DNA from: Rubrivivax sp.
GTDB taxonomy: Bacteria; Pseudomonadota; Gammaproteobacteria; Burkholderiales; Burkholderiaceae_C
Assembly: GCA_027491255.1 (NCBI GenBank)
Contig: JAIXWM010000054.1
Location: 38,566-102,565, forward strand
Direction: 5' to 3'
DNA length: 64,000 nt
Below are positions 1 through 10,441 of this stretch, piece by piece. The notes under the pieces were generated by a model. It was not told where the DNA came from, did no database searches, and worked only from the letters and a program-made list of their open reading frames with translations. Position numbers and translations under genes: made by a program. Positions within the stretch are counted from its first letter, which is position 1; the number at the start of each line of letters is the position of its first letter.

Positions 1-42
1 TGCCCGAGATTGGTTCCCGGCAGAGGATCGCAAAGCCAAAGA

Positions 43-789
43 TTATAGGCCGAGACGGGCCAGGAAGCGCTCGTCCGCGTCCGACAGTCGCCCGGCCTCG
101 CGCGCGGCGACGAGCAGGTCCGGACGCCTGCGTGCCGTGAGCTCCAGCGAGCGCTCACGCCGCCAGCGCGCGATCTCGCCGTGGTGCCCCGACAACAGCA
201 CCGCAGGCACGGCCGTACCGTCGGGCAGCACTTCCGGGCGCGTGTAGGACGGACCTTCCAACAGACCGTCGGCGAAGCTTTCCTGCTCGTGCGACGGCGG
301 GTGGAGGACGCCGGGCTGCAGCCGCGCCACGGCATCCAGCAGCACGAGCGCGGGCAGCTCGCCGCCTGACAGCACGTAGTCGCCCAGGCTGATTTCAAGC
401 GTCACGTGACGATCGACGACACGCTGGTCGACGCCCTCGTAGCGACCGCACAGCAGCACCGCTCCCGGACCGCGGGCGATATCCTGGACCAGGGCCTGGT
501 CAAGGCGCCGGCCCCCGGGCGTGAAGTGGATCACCGGCAAACCCACCTCGCCAACACGCTCGCTGCGCACCACGGCCAGCGCGCGCTCCAGCGGCTCGGC
601 CAGCATCACCATGCCCGGGCCACCACCGAAGGGTCGGTCGTCGACCCGCCGGTAGGCGTCCAGCGCATGCTCGCGCAGCGGCCACAGCCGCACGTCGACG
701 AGCCCGGTCTCGAAGGCGCGGCGCGTGATGCCGTGCGCCAGGTGGGGCGCAAAGAGTTCCGGGAAAAGGGTGATGACGTCGAAGCGCAT
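43..789 (-). CDS. trmD: tRNA (guanine-N1-)-methyltransferase TrmD
   Basis: TrmD methylates N1 of G37 in tRNAs that read CNN codons, using S-adenosylmethionine, and prevents +1 frameshifting. The protein opens with the hallmark [13 protein letters not shown] and carries the [13 protein letters not shown] loop, the [12 protein letters not shown] segment and the [11 protein letters not shown] trefoil-knot motif. It is about 248 residues, normal for the family. An in-frame ATG at 813 would add eight residues, but the family start is the ATG at 789. It is the last visible gene of the rpsP-rimM-trmD operon; rplS is expected beyond the left edge. Identity is certain, the exact start slightly less so. 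Confidence 0.97.
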   Translation of the reverse strand: MRFDVITLFPELFAPHLAHGITRRAFETGLVDVRLWPLREHALDAYRRVDDRPFGGGPGMVMLAEPLERALAVVRSERVGEVGLPVIHFTPGGRRLDQALVQDIARGPGAVLLCGRYEGVDQRVVDRHVTLEISLGDYVLSGGELPALVLLDAVARLQPGVLHPPSHEQESFADGLLEGPSYTRPEVLPDGTAVPAVLLSGHHGEIARWRRERSLELTARRRPDLLVAAREAGRLSDADERFLARLGL

Positions 790-837
790 CGCGGGCAAGT
801 TCGGCTGCGCCATGCAGCAGGCGGACTGGGGCCTGGG

Positions 838-1449
838 TCAGTAGTCCGCGCCCCAGTCGACCCGGATGGAGCGGCCCGGCAGATCGACCTCGTCGACGTA
901 CGCGGCCACGAAGGGGATCAGGCGCTCGGCCACACCCTCGGCTTGCACGCGCAGAACGCAGTGGGCGCCCGTCTCGAGCAGGCCGGTGACCCGCCCGAGC
1001 GTCTCGCCGGTCCGGTTGACGACACTCAGGCCGATCAGGTCGATCCAGTAATACTCGTCATCGCCTGCCGTCGGAAAGCTCGCGCGCGACACGAACACAC
1101 GCGCCCCGCGCAAGGCCTGTGCGGCGCCACGGTCTTCGATGTCCCGCGCGCTGGCGATCACTCCGCCACCATGCTCACGTGCCTGGGTGATTCGCAGCAA
1201 GGCGGGCAGGACTGGGCGATGCCCCGCATGATCCGGCGCGGACCTGGAAGACGCGGCAGCAGTCACCGCCGCAGGAGCAGGCAGCGCTGACTCCGCGGGC
1301 TTGAGGAACCAGCGCCGAGACGAGAACAACGCCTGCGGATCGGCCGAGAAAGGTTCGACCTTGAACCAGCCCTTGACCCCCCAGGCCCCGGCGATCCAGC
1401 CGACTTCCACGGCATCGACCGGGAAAGAAGGGTCCTCAGCGTCTTGCAT
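838..1449 (-). CDS. rimM: Ribosome maturation factor RimM
   Basis: RimM binds S19 and helps mature the 30S head. The N-terminal RimM barrel begins VGWIAGAWGVKGWFKV, and the C-terminal PRC-barrel half has DEYYWIDLIGLSV and ends in RIRVDWGADY-like residues. Between them lies an Ala/Pro/Ser-rich insertion of roughly 30 residues (around SALPAPAAVTAAASS) that compact RimM proteins lack. The start is unclear: ATG at 1449 is used here, but ATG 1473 and GTG 1479 are in frame and none has a strong ribosome binding site. It lies 25-50 bases upstream of trmD in the same operon. Confidence 0.94.
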   Translation of the reverse strand: MQDAEDPSFPVDAVEVGWIAGAWGVKGWFKVEPFSADPQALFSSRRWFLKPAESALPAPAAVTAAASSRSAPDHAGHRPVLPALLRITQAREHGGGVIASARDIEDRGAAQALRGARVFVSRASFPTAGDDEYYWIDLIGLSVVNRTGETLGRVTGLLETGAHCVLRVQAEGVAERLIPFVAAYVDEVDLPGRSIRVDWGADY

Positions 1450-1695
1450 TGCGATGACGCCGCCGGCCTGCATGGGCACAGCGGCCAGGCTGGAGGGAAG
1501 AATTCTCAGGCTCTCAAGCGCTGAGAGACGGGCTGAGCGTTTCTCCGCCGTGGCCGAAAGCCGCGCCAGAACGACCTGTGTTCAGGCGCAAACCGCCACC
1601 ATGGCTCGGGCCAGGGCGAGGACTCACGCTGAAGTGAAGGGGGGTTCTGGCGTCCAAGGCCGGCAGGAGGCAAAGACGCTCAGCCGCTCAGCGCC
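1450..1695 (-). other. Long rpsP-rimM intercistronic spacer
   Basis: About 246 bases separate rpsP from the preferred rimM start within an operon that is normally tight. I see no convincing ORF, tRNA or terminator with a T-run in it. It contains repeated GCTGAG/CTCAGC-type short blocks near 1510-1540 and 1676-1695 that could fold in the transcript. If rimM really starts at the GTG at 1479 the spacer is still about 216 bases. Confidence 0.4.
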
Positions 1696-1950
1696 TCAGG
1701 CCGTGGTGGCCACCTTGGCCTGGCCGACCAGGCGCTCGACCGTCGGCGACAGCTTGGCGCCCACGCCCGCCCAGTAGGCGATGCGGTCCAGCGCCATGCG
1801 CAGCGGCTGCTCGCCACCTGCGGCCATCGGGTTGTAGAAACCCACGCGCTCGATGAAGCGCCCGTCGCGCCGCTCGCGCGAATCGGCGACGACCACGTTG
1901 TAGAAAGGACGGCCCTTGGCGCCGCCCCGTGCCAGCCGGATCACGACCAT
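1696..1950 (-). CDS. rpsP: 30S ribosomal protein S16
   Basis: This is a small-subunit structural protein, 84 residues, the usual S16 length. It starts [20 protein letters not shown], followed by the conserved [19 protein letters not shown] block. It is the first gene of the rpsP-rimM-trmD operon. The spacer to rimM is about 220-250 bases depending on the rimM start, which is long for this operon. The promoter should lie in the 200-base divergent region to its right. Confidence 0.98.
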   Translation of the reverse strand: MVVIRLARGGAKGRPFYNVVVADSRERRDGRFIERVGFYNPMAAGGEQPLRMALDRIAYWAGVGAKLSPTVERLVGQAKVATTA

Positions 1951-2119
1951 GGTGAACTCTGCCTTGTCGGTGTGTCGGTGACCGCCGCTCCAGGAGACAC
2001 GCAGGTGCGGGCAATCAATGTTGACCCAGGTCAGCGCAGCCTCGCTGCGAACCGGCCTGGGCCGCTGCTTCGACGCCGTAGATACACCCCTGCCGGGGCC
2101 GTCGCCGAAAACCGCGCAT

Positions 2120-2125
2120 TATAGT
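2120..2125 (+). promoter_or_regulatory. Candidate -10 element for the TM2-type membrane protein
   Basis: TATAGT lies about 30 bases ahead of the ATG at 2155, in the divergent region shared with rpsP. I see no good -35 hexamer 17 bases upstream, so this is a weak call from one hexamer and its position. Confidence 0.3.
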
Positions 2126-2154
2126 GCTGTGCCGCAATGTACCAAGGCGCCCGG

Positions 2155-2691
2155 ATGCCAGACGCGCACTATCGCTCGAAGACGCTCGCCACCTGGGTCG
2201 CCGTGTTCGGCGGCACCTTGGGCCTGCACCGCATGTACCTGCACGGACTGCGCGACCTGTGGGCCTGGTTGCACGCCGTTCCCACCGCGCTCGGGCTGAT
2301 CGGCGTGCAGCGCCTGCGCGACCTCGGCCAGGACGACCGCCTGGGCTGGGCCCTGTCGCCCCTGCTCGGACTGATGATCGCCCAGGGCATGCTGTGCGCG
2401 ATCATCTACGGCCTCACGCCCGACGAGCGTTGGGACGCACGGCGAAACCCGGACCATCCGCCGACCCCCACGGGATGGGGCGCGGTGCTGGGCGTGATTG
2501 CCGCCCTGCTGATCGGCGCCGCCGCGCTGACGAGCAGCATCGCCTACGGCGTGCAGAAGTTCTTCGAGTGGGATCTCGAGTCGCAAGGCGCGGCCCGGAC
2601 TGCGGCTGTTCAGGCCGACTCGAGCACGATGCTCTCGATCAGCTTGGCCACGTCCTCGCAACGGTCGGTCACGGACTCGAGCTGCTCGTAG
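2155..2691 (+). CDS. TM2-domain-like small membrane protein
   Basis: The function is unknown. The protein is about 178 residues and opens with KTLATWVAVFGGTLGLHRMYL, the GxxGxHRxYL signature of the TM2 domain family. Hydrophobic stretches follow at about residues 65-90 and 108-130. The ATG at 2155, preceded by CAAGG, is preferred over the ATG at 2137. The last 82 bases run antisense over the end of the DUF47 gene, and the Ser/Thr-rich tail there looks like read-through of the neighbour's complementary strand, so the C-terminus may not be conserved. Confidence 0.75.
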   Translation: MPDAHYRSKTLATWVAVFGGTLGLHRMYLHGLRDLWAWLHAVPTALGLIGVQRLRDLGQDDRLGWALSPLLGLMIAQGMLCAIIYGLTPDERWDARRNPDHPPTPTGWGAVLGVIAALLIGAAALTSSIAYGVQKFFEWDLESQGAARTAAVQADSSTMLSISLATSSQRSVTDSSCS

Positions 2692-3257
2692 ACCGCCTTG
2701 AGCTTGATCAGCTCGCGCACGTCGGGCTCTTCGCGGAACAGCAGGCCGACGGCCTCGTGCATGACGCGGTCGGCGTCGCTCTCGAGAAAGTCGATCTCGG
2801 AGCAGGTCTTCATCATCGCCTCGGCGACATCGGCGTCGCCCAGGCGCTGCAGCAGGTTGACCGCATGCTGCACGCGCAGGCAGCACCGCAACGTGATGTC
2901 GCTCAGGCGGCGCACATTGGGCGGGATGGTGCGCACGTCGTAGAGCTGCAGCATGCCGGTGACGTCCCGCAGCAGGTCGAGCACGTCGTCCAGCGCGCTG
3001 ATCAGGGCGTGCACGCGCTCGCGCCGCGCCGGGGTCAGCAGCGACTTGCGCAAGGCCTCGCTCACCTGCACCGTGACATGGTCGGCCGAGCGCTCGGCCG
3101 CGTCCACTTCATCAGCATGCTGCGCGCGCAGTGCCGGCTCGTCGTAGTGTTCGATCATCGCCGCGAAGGCACGCGCGCCGTCGGCGATGCGCTGGGCGTG
3201 CTCGGCAAAGAGGCCGGAGAAGCTCTCCTCGCGCGGCAGCAGCTTGCCGAAGATCAA
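2610..3257 (-). CDS. DUF47 (PhoU-like) family protein
   Basis: This is a helical protein of the TIGR00153/DUF47 family, distantly related to PhoU and usually paired with a Pit phosphate permease, whose activity it is thought to modulate. The first residues (IFGKLLPREESFSGLF) and the ending in VTDRCEDVAKLIESIV are typical of the family. The start codon is TTG, and its TTGA overlaps the stop of pcnB, so translation is probably coupled. No pit gene is adjacent here, which is unusual. Confidence 0.85.
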   Translation of the reverse strand: MIFGKLLPREESFSGLFAEHAQRIADGARAFAAMIEHYDEPALRAQHADEVDAAERSADHVTVQVSEALRKSLLTPARRERVHALISALDDVLDLLRDVTGMLQLYDVRTIPPNVRRLSDITLRCCLRVQHAVNLLQRLGDADVAEAMMKTCSEIDFLESDADRVMHEAVGLLFREEPDVRELIKLKAVYEQLESVTDRCEDVAKLIESIVLESA

Positions 3258-4906
3258 GCGCGCTCCGGCGTGTCAGGGGCGGGCGCGTCGTCGTGCCGAG
3301 GGGGACGCCGCCTGCGCCTGCGCCGGCGCCGCTCACCGGTCTCTCCCACGGCGTGCTCGTCACCGTCCGCGGACGGTGACGCGGCGGATCCGGCGGCGTC
3401 CGGCGCCGCGCCCTGGCCAGAAGAAGCTACCCTCGACGCAGCCCCGGCCGAGGCGGCGGCGGGCGGCGCGTCGGACACCGCCTGCGTGCCTTTGCCGCCA
3501 CCGCCACCGCGCCCCCCGGCCACGCGGCGCGTCTGCGCCAAGCGCAGCTCGGCGAGCAGCGCCTCGCGTTCCTCGTCGCTGCCGAGCGCGTAGTCCTCCC
3601 ACCAATCCGCCAGTTCCGCGGGCACCTCGCCGACGTCAGCGCGAAGGCGCAGGAAGTCGTAGCCGGCGCGGTAGCGGGGCTGTTCGACCAGCGCCGGCAC
3701 CGAGGCCAAGGTGCGGCGCTCGAAGCGGGGCTGCATCTGCCAGATCTCGCGCATGTCGGCCGCGAGCTTGCCACGGCCGGAGATGTCGCCGATACGGGCG
3801 TCGAAGACGGTGTCGACAGCCTGCTGAAGGGCCGGGAAAGCGCCTTCGCCCGCGGCCCGCAGCGCGCTCCAGCGCACCTGCACGTCGTGCCACAACAGGC
3901 AGGCCAGCAGGAAGCTCGGAACGACCGAGCGGCCCTCGGCGACACGGCGGTCCGTATCCTCGAGCGCCAGACGGATGAACTTCTGCCGCACCGGGTCGTT
4001 CGCGCTGCCGGCCAGCGCCGCCTCGAGGATGGGGAACACACCGGTGACGAGCCCGTGGCGCTGCAGTTCCTCGACGCTGGCGATCGCGTGCCCCGTCTGC
4101 AGCAGCTTGACCATCTCGTCGAACAGGCGCGAGCCCGGCACATTGGCCAGCAGGGGCGCGAGCTCGCGGATCGGCGCCAGCGTGCGCGGCTCGATCGAAA
4201 AGCCGAGCTTGGCGGCGAATCGCACCACGCGCAGCAAGCGCACCGGGTCCTCGCGGTAGCGCGTGACCGGGTCTCCGATGATGCGCAGCGTGCGGGCGCG
4301 CACGTCGGTCAGACCGGCGTGGTAGTCGACGACGACGCGCGACACCGGGTCGTAGTACATCGCGTTGACGGTGAAGTCGCGCCGCGCCGCGTCCTCGATC
4401 TGCGGCCCCCAGACGTTGTCGCGCAGCACACGCCCGCTGGCATCGACGACGTGGGTCTTGCCGGCGAGTTCCGCGCGCGAGGTCTTCTCGTTGCCCTCGA
4501 TCTGGTCGGCTCCGTCGGCAGCCAGCAGCGCCCGGAAGGTCGAGACCTCGATGACCTCGTGCTCCCGCCCCCGGCCGAAGACCACGTGCACGATGCGAAA
4601 GCGCCGCCCGATGATGAAGGCGCGCCGGAAAAGGGCCTTCACCTGCTCTGGCGTGGCGTCGGTGGCGACGTCGAAATCCTTGGGCCGACGCCCGACGAGC
4701 AGGTCCCGCACCGCACCGCCGACGATGTAGGCCTGATGGCCTGCGTCCTTCAGCGTACGCACGACCCGCACCGAGTGCTCGTCCAGCAGCCCGGGGTCGA
4801 TGCCGTGCTGCTCGGCCGCGACCTCGACGCGCTGGCCGAGCACAGGACCTGCCGGCGGCGGGTCAGCGCTCTTGCCGAGCAGGCGGTCGATGAATTTCCT
4901 GATCAT
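3254..4906 (-). CDS. pcnB: Poly(A) polymerase I PcnB
   Basis: PcnB adds 3' poly(A) tails to RNA and so promotes degradation. The nucleotidyltransferase head carries VGGAVRDLLVGRRPKDFDVAT (about residues 62-82), then the RDFTVNAMYYDP and EDPVRLLRVVRFAAKL blocks that separate poly(A) polymerases and CCA enzymes from other families. The 550-residue length and the very basic C-terminus fit PcnB. The tail contains a run of about ten arginines followed by PPRHDD, probably an RNA-binding extension. The start overlaps the stop of the HAD phosphatase gene by ATGA, and the stop overlaps the DUF47 start. folK, a common downstream neighbour, is absent. Confidence 0.95.
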   Translation of the reverse strand: MIRKFIDRLLGKSADPPPAGPVLGQRVEVAAEQHGIDPGLLDEHSVRVVRTLKDAGHQAYIVGGAVRDLLVGRRPKDFDVATDATPEQVKALFRRAFIIGRRFRIVHVVFGRGREHEVIEVSTFRALLAADGADQIEGNEKTSRAELAGKTHVVDASGRVLRDNVWGPQIEDAARRDFTVNAMYYDPVSRVVVDYHAGLTDVRARTLRIIGDPVTRYREDPVRLLRVVRFAAKLGFSIEPRTLAPIRELAPLLANVPGSRLFDEMVKLLQTGHAIASVEELQRHGLVTGVFPILEAALAGSANDPVRQKFIRLALEDTDRRVAEGRSVVPSFLLACLLWHDVQVRWSALRAAGEGAFPALQQAVDTVFDARIGDISGRGKLAADMREIWQMQPRFERRTLASVPALVEQPRYRAGYDFLRLRADVGEVPAELADWWEDYALGSDEEREALLAELRLAQTRRVAGGRGGGGGKGTQAVSDAPPAAASAGAASRVASSGQGAAPDAAGSAASPSADGDEHAVGETGERRRRRRRRRPPRHDDAPAPDTPERA

Positions 4907-5571
4907 TCGAAGAGCTTCAGAACGGGCCAGCCGCGATCGCGCGCGATGGCCTCCAGGGCCGGCCCCGGGTTGGTGGCCACGGGCCGGGAAGCCAGTTCCA
5001 GCAAAGGCAGGTCGTTCGTCGAGTCACTGTAGAAGGTGATCTCGGCGCAGTCCTCCAGGCGCTGACCGCGCGCGTGCAGCCATGCCTGAACGCGGGTGAT
5101 TTTGCCTTCACGCAAGGCCGGCACGCCGCGGATGCGTCCGGTCACGCGCCCGGCGCCGTCGCGCTCGAGTTCGGTGGCGATGAGTTCGTCCACGCGCAGC
5201 GCGTGCGCGATCGGGCGGGTGATGAAGTCATTGGTCGCCGTCACGATGGCCAGCACGTCACCGGCGGCGCGATGCCGCTCGATGAGCGCGCGCGCCTGCG
5301 GCCGCAGCGCCGGTGCGATGACCTCGGCCATGAAGCGCTCAGACAGGCCGGCGACCTCATCGGCGGCGCGGTCACGCCACGCGGCGGTGGCGAAGTCGAT
5401 GTAGGCATTCATGTCCAGGCAGCCGGCCTGGTAGTCGCGGTAGAAGGCGTCATTGCGCCGCCCGTGCTCGGCGGCGTCCGCCCAGCCGACACGGACGATG
5501 AACTCGCCGAAGGCGTGGTCGGAGTCGAGCGGCAGCAAGGTGCCGTCCAGATCGAACAGGGTGAGTCTCAT
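4903..5571 (-). CDS. HAD-IB family phosphatase (SerB-like)
   Basis: This is a HAD superfamily hydrolase of subfamily IB, about 222 residues. Motif I is FDLDGTLLPLDSD near the N-terminus, the later phosphate-binding Thr is in AIVTATN, and the metal-binding end is FYSDSTNDLPLLE. This subfamily includes phosphoserine phosphatase-like and lysophospholipid-type phosphatases; the substrate cannot be told from sequence. The ATG at 5571 is chosen because it overlaps the hda stop by ATGA and leaves motif I at the N-terminus. It sits in a tightly coupled run hda-HAD-pcnB-DUF47, the usual betaproteobacterial arrangement. Confidence 0.9.
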   Translation of the reverse strand: MRLTLFDLDGTLLPLDSDHAFGEFIVRVGWADAAEHGRRNDAFYRDYQAGCLDMNAYIDFATAAWRDRAADEVAGLSERFMAEVIAPALRPQARALIERHRAAGDVLAIVTATNDFITRPIAHALRVDELIATELERDGAGRVTGRIRGVPALREGKITRVQAWLHARGQRLEDCAEITFYSDSTNDLPLLELASRPVATNPGPALEAIARDRGWPVLKLFE

Positions 5572-6248
5572 GCGGCGCAATCCTGCTCGTCCTCGGCCAG
5601 CATCTGCCGCAGCAGCGGCACGGTGACCGCCCGCGATTGCGCCAGCGCGTAGTCGTCCAGCCGATCCAGCAGCCGCATCAGCGAGCCCAGGTCGCGCTCG
5701 AACCGGTACAGCAGCCAGGTCAGCACCTCTTCGCCAAGAGCGATGCCGCGGCGCGCGGCCTCTCGCAGCAGCACGCGCCGGGTTCCGGCGTCGTCCAGCG
5801 CCTGCAGCGCGAAGACATGCCCCCAGGCGATCCGGGTGCGCAGGTCTTCGCGCAAGGGCAGGTCCACGGGCGGCGCGTCCCCGGCCGCAGCCCAGGTGCA
5901 GCCCTGGCCCTGAGCCTCGACCAATGCCGCGAACAGGCGCTGCTGCGCTGCCGCGTCCAGGCCGTGCACATCGTCGACCAGCACCAATGCCGTGCCGGGG
6001 AAGATGGCCGGCGCTGCTGCCAGGCTGGCATCGAACCAGACGACGCCCAGCCCACCCGCGGCGCAGGCCTGGGCCAGCGCGCGCAGAAGGTGCGTCTTGC
6101 CGCTGCCAGGCGGGCCCCACAGATAGACCGGAGCGCGGGGCGGCAAGGCAGCGCGCAGGTGCTCCAGGACCACGGCGCCGGGTTCGGCCAGGAAATCCTC
6201 GAAAGTCGCCTGCGGCTCGGGCCGCAAAGCCAGCGGCACCTGTCTCAT
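5568..6248 (-). CDS. hda: DnaA regulatory inactivator Hda
   Basis: Hda is a DnaA-like AAA+ protein that, with the beta clamp, stimulates ATP hydrolysis by DnaA after initiation. The N-terminal MRQVPLAL resembles the clamp-binding peptide of Hda. Walker A is GPPGSGKTH and Walker B is ALVLVDDVHGLD, with a DnaA-type lid near LRTRIAWG. There is no DNA-binding domain IV, as expected for a 226-residue Hda. The ATG at 6248 overlaps the end of the upstream transporter gene. Confidence 0.92.
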   Translation of the reverse strand: MRQVPLALRPEPQATFEDFLAEPGAVVLEHLRAALPPRAPVYLWGPPGSGKTHLLRALAQACAAGGLGVVWFDASLAAAPAIFPGTALVLVDDVHGLDAAAQQRLFAALVEAQGQGCTWAAAGDAPPVDLPLREDLRTRIAWGHVFALQALDDAGTRRVLLREAARRGIALGEEVLTWLLYRFERDLGSLMRLLDRLDDYALAQSRAVTVPLLRQMLAEDEQDCAA

Positions 6249-7315
6249 TGACGGAAGAGTTCGCTGCCCAGGTACAAGGTCTGCAGACGCCTCACCGCCA
6301 CGAGCGCGACGGCGCTCAAGGGCAGCGCGACCAGCACGCCGACGAAGCCGAACAAGTGCCCGAAAGCCATCAGCGCGAAGATCACGGCCAGCGGGTTCAG
6401 GCCGATGCGCTCGCCGACGAGGCGGGGCGTGAGCCAGAAGCTCTCCAGCAACTGGCCGATGCCGTAGACCACGGCCACCACCAGCAAGCCCTGCAGCGAG
6501 GCGAACTGCAGGATGCCCGCCATCAGCGCCAGCACCAGACCGAGGCCGAAGCCGACATAGGGGATGAAGACGGCCAGGCCGGTGAACACACCCACAGGAA
6601 GCGCCAGGTCGAAGCCGAACAGCGCCAGCGCGGCGGAGTAGTAGGCCGCCAGCACCAGCATCACGGCCAGCTGGCCGCGAAGGTACTGGCCCAGCAGCGA
6701 GTCGCACTCCGAAAAGAAGCCCTCGACCGCCGCCTGCATGCGCTGCGGCACAAGGCCCCGCAACCTCTGCATGATGTGTGGCCAATCCATCAGCAGGTAG
6801 TACAGCACCACGGGCACCAGCAGCGCATTGCCGAGCACCGCCAGGGCCACGCTGCCGCCGATGCGCAGAGAGCTCAGCAGCGCCGCACTCCACTCCTCTG
6901 CATTGGCGCTCAGGTACTTCAGCACGAAGGCCTTGATGCTCGCCACGTCCAGCCGCAGTTCGATGCCCAGCTGCGCCAGCCACGGGGCGAGCGTCTGGTT
7001 GAGCTTTTCCGCCAGTTGCGGGATCTGTGCCTGAAGCAAGGGGATTTCCTTCGACAGCACAGGAACGATCAGCAGCGCCACCGCCAGCAGGCCGGCGATC
7101 AGGGCGAGTTCGACTGCCAGGACGGCCACCAGACGGGGGACGCGCCGCGCGACCAGCCTCTTGACCAGCGGATGAAGCGCATAGGCCGCGATCGCCCCGA
7201 TCAGGAAGGGGGTCAGGACAGGCGCGAGCAGCGCGAGCAAGCACAAAGCGACCGCGCCGATAGCCGCCCAGGTGAGCGCGCGCCGCTGGGTCAGGCTCAG
7301 CGTCAAGTCCGCCAC
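6245..7315 (-). CDS. AI-2E family transporter (PerM/UPF0118)
   Basis: This is an inner-membrane protein of 356 residues with about eight hydrophobic segments. The middle extracytoplasmic or amphipathic region is near residues 90-150. The C-terminal family signature reads FIPYVGFGLGLVLAL and later FGHLFGFVGVLVALP. Members are annotated as exporters of AI-2 or other small solutes, but the substrate is unknown for most. The start is GTG at 7315, overlapping the end of the SirB1-like gene by 13 bases; the stop overlaps hda by ATGA. Confidence 0.9.
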   Translation of the reverse strand: MADLTLSLTQRRALTWAAIGAVALCLLALLAPVLTPFLIGAIAAYALHPLVKRLVARRVPRLVAVLAVELALIAGLLAVALLIVPVLSKEIPLLQAQIPQLAEKLNQTLAPWLAQLGIELRLDVASIKAFVLKYLSANAEEWSAALLSSLRIGGSVALAVLGNALLVPVVLYYLLMDWPHIMQRLRGLVPQRMQAAVEGFFSECDSLLGQYLRGQLAVMLVLAAYYSAALALFGFDLALPVGVFTGLAVFIPYVGFGLGLVLALMAGILQFASLQGLLVVAVVYGIGQLLESFWLTPRLVGERIGLNPLAVIFALMAFGHLFGFVGVLVALPLSAVALVAVRRLQTLYLGSELFRQ

Positions 7316-8172
7316 CCTGTCGCATCGTCGCCACGCAGAACCGCCAGGCGCTCGCGCAGCGCCGCGGCATCGGTGGCGTCACCGCGGTGCTCGAGGTAGG
7401 TCTCGATGTCGACGGCCGCGGCGTCGCGGTGCCCGAGCTCGGCCAGCGCGAGTCCGCGGTCGCGCCGCTCCTCCCACGCCTGCGGCAGCAGGATGACGAG
7501 ACGCTGCTGCACTGCCAGCAGGCCGGTCCAGTCGCCTCCCGTGCGGTGGATCTCCTTCAGGTTGCGCAGCAGCCGGGCCAATGTTTCGCGCGCGGATGCG
7601 GTCTGTAGGAACAGGCCGAGAGGAACGTCGAAGTCCCCGACGAGTCCGCGCTGGCGCCGGTAGGGCGCCAGACGCTCCTCCAGGTCCTCGCGCGAGAGCG
7701 AGTGCCCGCTGAAGGGGTCGACGACCACCTCGCCGCGCGGCATGCGCAGCTTGACCAGGAAATGCCCGGGGAAATTGACGCCGCGCGCTCTCAAGCCCGC
7801 GTGGGACGCGAACTCCAAATACAGCAGCGCAAGCGTGATGGGGATCCCGCGCCGGCTGTCCAAGACCAGATGGAGGTAGCTGTTGGCCGGAGCGTAGTAA
7901 TCGTTGACGTTGCCGCCGAAGGCCAGCTCGTCGAAGAAGTAGCGGTTCAGGAAGCGCAGGCGCTGCAGCGGAACGGCATCGGCCGGGATGCGACGCGCAA
8001 GCCGCCGGCCGAGCGTGTCCATCTCCACCAGTACGGCCTGCGGATCGAGCTGGGCGTCGACATCCTGCCCCACCGCAATGGCGGCCTCGAGCAGGGGGAA
8101 GCCCTCATCCTCGGCCACCAGGGTGGCGAAGTAGTCCAGCCGCGACGGCGCATGCAGATGCATCGCGTTCAT
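7303..8172 (-). CDS. SirB1-family protein with transglutaminase-like and TPR regions
   Basis: The SirB1 family pairs an N-terminal transglutaminase-like fold with a C-terminal tetratricopeptide segment. The motif YFFDELAFGGNVNDYY followed by NSYLHLVLDSRRGIPITLA is the family core (about residues 65-110), and RGVNFPGHFLVKL follows. The C-terminal 80 residues are TPR-like helices. The catalytic Cys of true transglutaminases is not evident, so enzymatic activity is doubtful. The ATG at 8172 is preferred to one at 8256 because family similarity begins there. Confidence 0.85.
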   Translation of the reverse strand: MNAMHLHAPSRLDYFATLVAEDEGFPLLEAAIAVGQDVDAQLDPQAVLVEMDTLGRRLARRIPADAVPLQRLRFLNRYFFDELAFGGNVNDYYAPANSYLHLVLDSRRGIPITLALLYLEFASHAGLRARGVNFPGHFLVKLRMPRGEVVVDPFSGHSLSREDLEERLAPYRRQRGLVGDFDVPLGLFLQTASARETLARLLRNLKEIHRTGGDWTGLLAVQQRLVILLPQAWEERRDRGLALAELGHRDAAAVDIETYLEHRGDATDAAALRERLAVLRGDDATGWRT

Positions 8173-8276
8173 GTCTGGCGCTCCGAAGGCTTGTTCACAG
8201 CGCGAGTCTAGCCGCAGGGCACTGTTGCCCGGGTCCGCGTTGCCCGAGCCCGCCATCGCCGGCGGTTCTCAGCCTG

Positions 8277-9836
<1,560 letters not shown>

Positions 9837-9965
9837 CGTCGGGCAGCTTCGGGGCCGCGAACCGCCGGGGCCGGAATCGGCGCCAGTGCGGCCTTGCAGC
9901 AGCTGCAGTTTACGGGAGGCGGACGCCTCGCCGCGGGGCAAGCCGCCCGAATCGGCTGGATCCGC

Positions 9966-9971
9966 TATACT
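9966..9971 (+). promoter_or_regulatory. Candidate -10 element of rpsT
   Basis: TATACT lies about 100 bases before the rpsT ATG in the murJ-rpsT divergent region. That would give a leader of roughly 90 bases. A -35 match is poor, so only the -10 is claimed. Confidence 0.4.
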
Positions 9972-10069
9972 CGACGGTCTTTGCGTTGGGTTCACGCCCA
10001 GGCAATGAACGCCACGGAGCACCAGACCAGGTCTGGCGCCCTTACCGAATACCGACCACGCTCAAGTCC

Positions 10070-10366
10070 ATGGCCACCTCGTCCAAAGCCAAGAAGAGAA
10101 CTGTCCGCCTCGCCTCCGGCCGCAAGCGCGCCCGCCAGGACGTCAAGTTGAACGCCCACAACAGCTCGTTGCGTTCGCAGTTCCGCACGGTGGTCAAGAA
10201 CGTCCAGAAGGCGGTCGTTGCCGGGGACAAGGCCAAGGCCGCCGATCTCTTCAAGGCCGGTCAGAGCGTGATCGACTCGGTGGCCGACAAGGGGCTGTTC
10301 CACAAGAACAAGGCTGCGCGCCACAAGAGCCGCCTGTCGGCCAAGATCAAGGCGCTGGCTGCCTGA
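10070..10366 (+). CDS. rpsT: 30S ribosomal protein S20
   Basis: S20 is a primary 16S rRNA-binding protein of the small subunit. The 98-residue basic protein starts [13 protein letters not shown] and has the typical [20 protein letters not shown] helix and the [12 protein letters not shown] segment. The ATG at 10070 matches the family start. The gene is monocistronic: it ends just before a strong bidirectional hairpin terminator. Confidence 0.98.
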   Translation: MATSSKAKKRTVRLASGRKRARQDVKLNAHNSSLRSQFRTVVKNVQKAVVAGDKAKAADLFKAGQSVIDSVADKGLFHKNKAARHKSRLSAKIKALAA

Positions 10367-10388
10367 CACGGGGCTTGCCCTACCGCAC

Positions 10389-10414
10389 AAAAGGCCTGCG
10401 CGAGCAGGCCTTTT
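10389..10414. terminator. Bidirectional intrinsic terminator after rpsT
   Basis: A perfect 11-bp inverted repeat, AAAAGGCCTGC and GCAGGCCTTTT, encloses the tetraloop GCGA. It gives a T-run on the + strand and, read backwards, a T-run on the - strand. It can therefore terminate both rpsT and the convergent DUF3579 gene. Confidence 0.93.
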
Positions 10415-10441
10415 GTCTTGTGGACCGAACGGCACGGGTGT

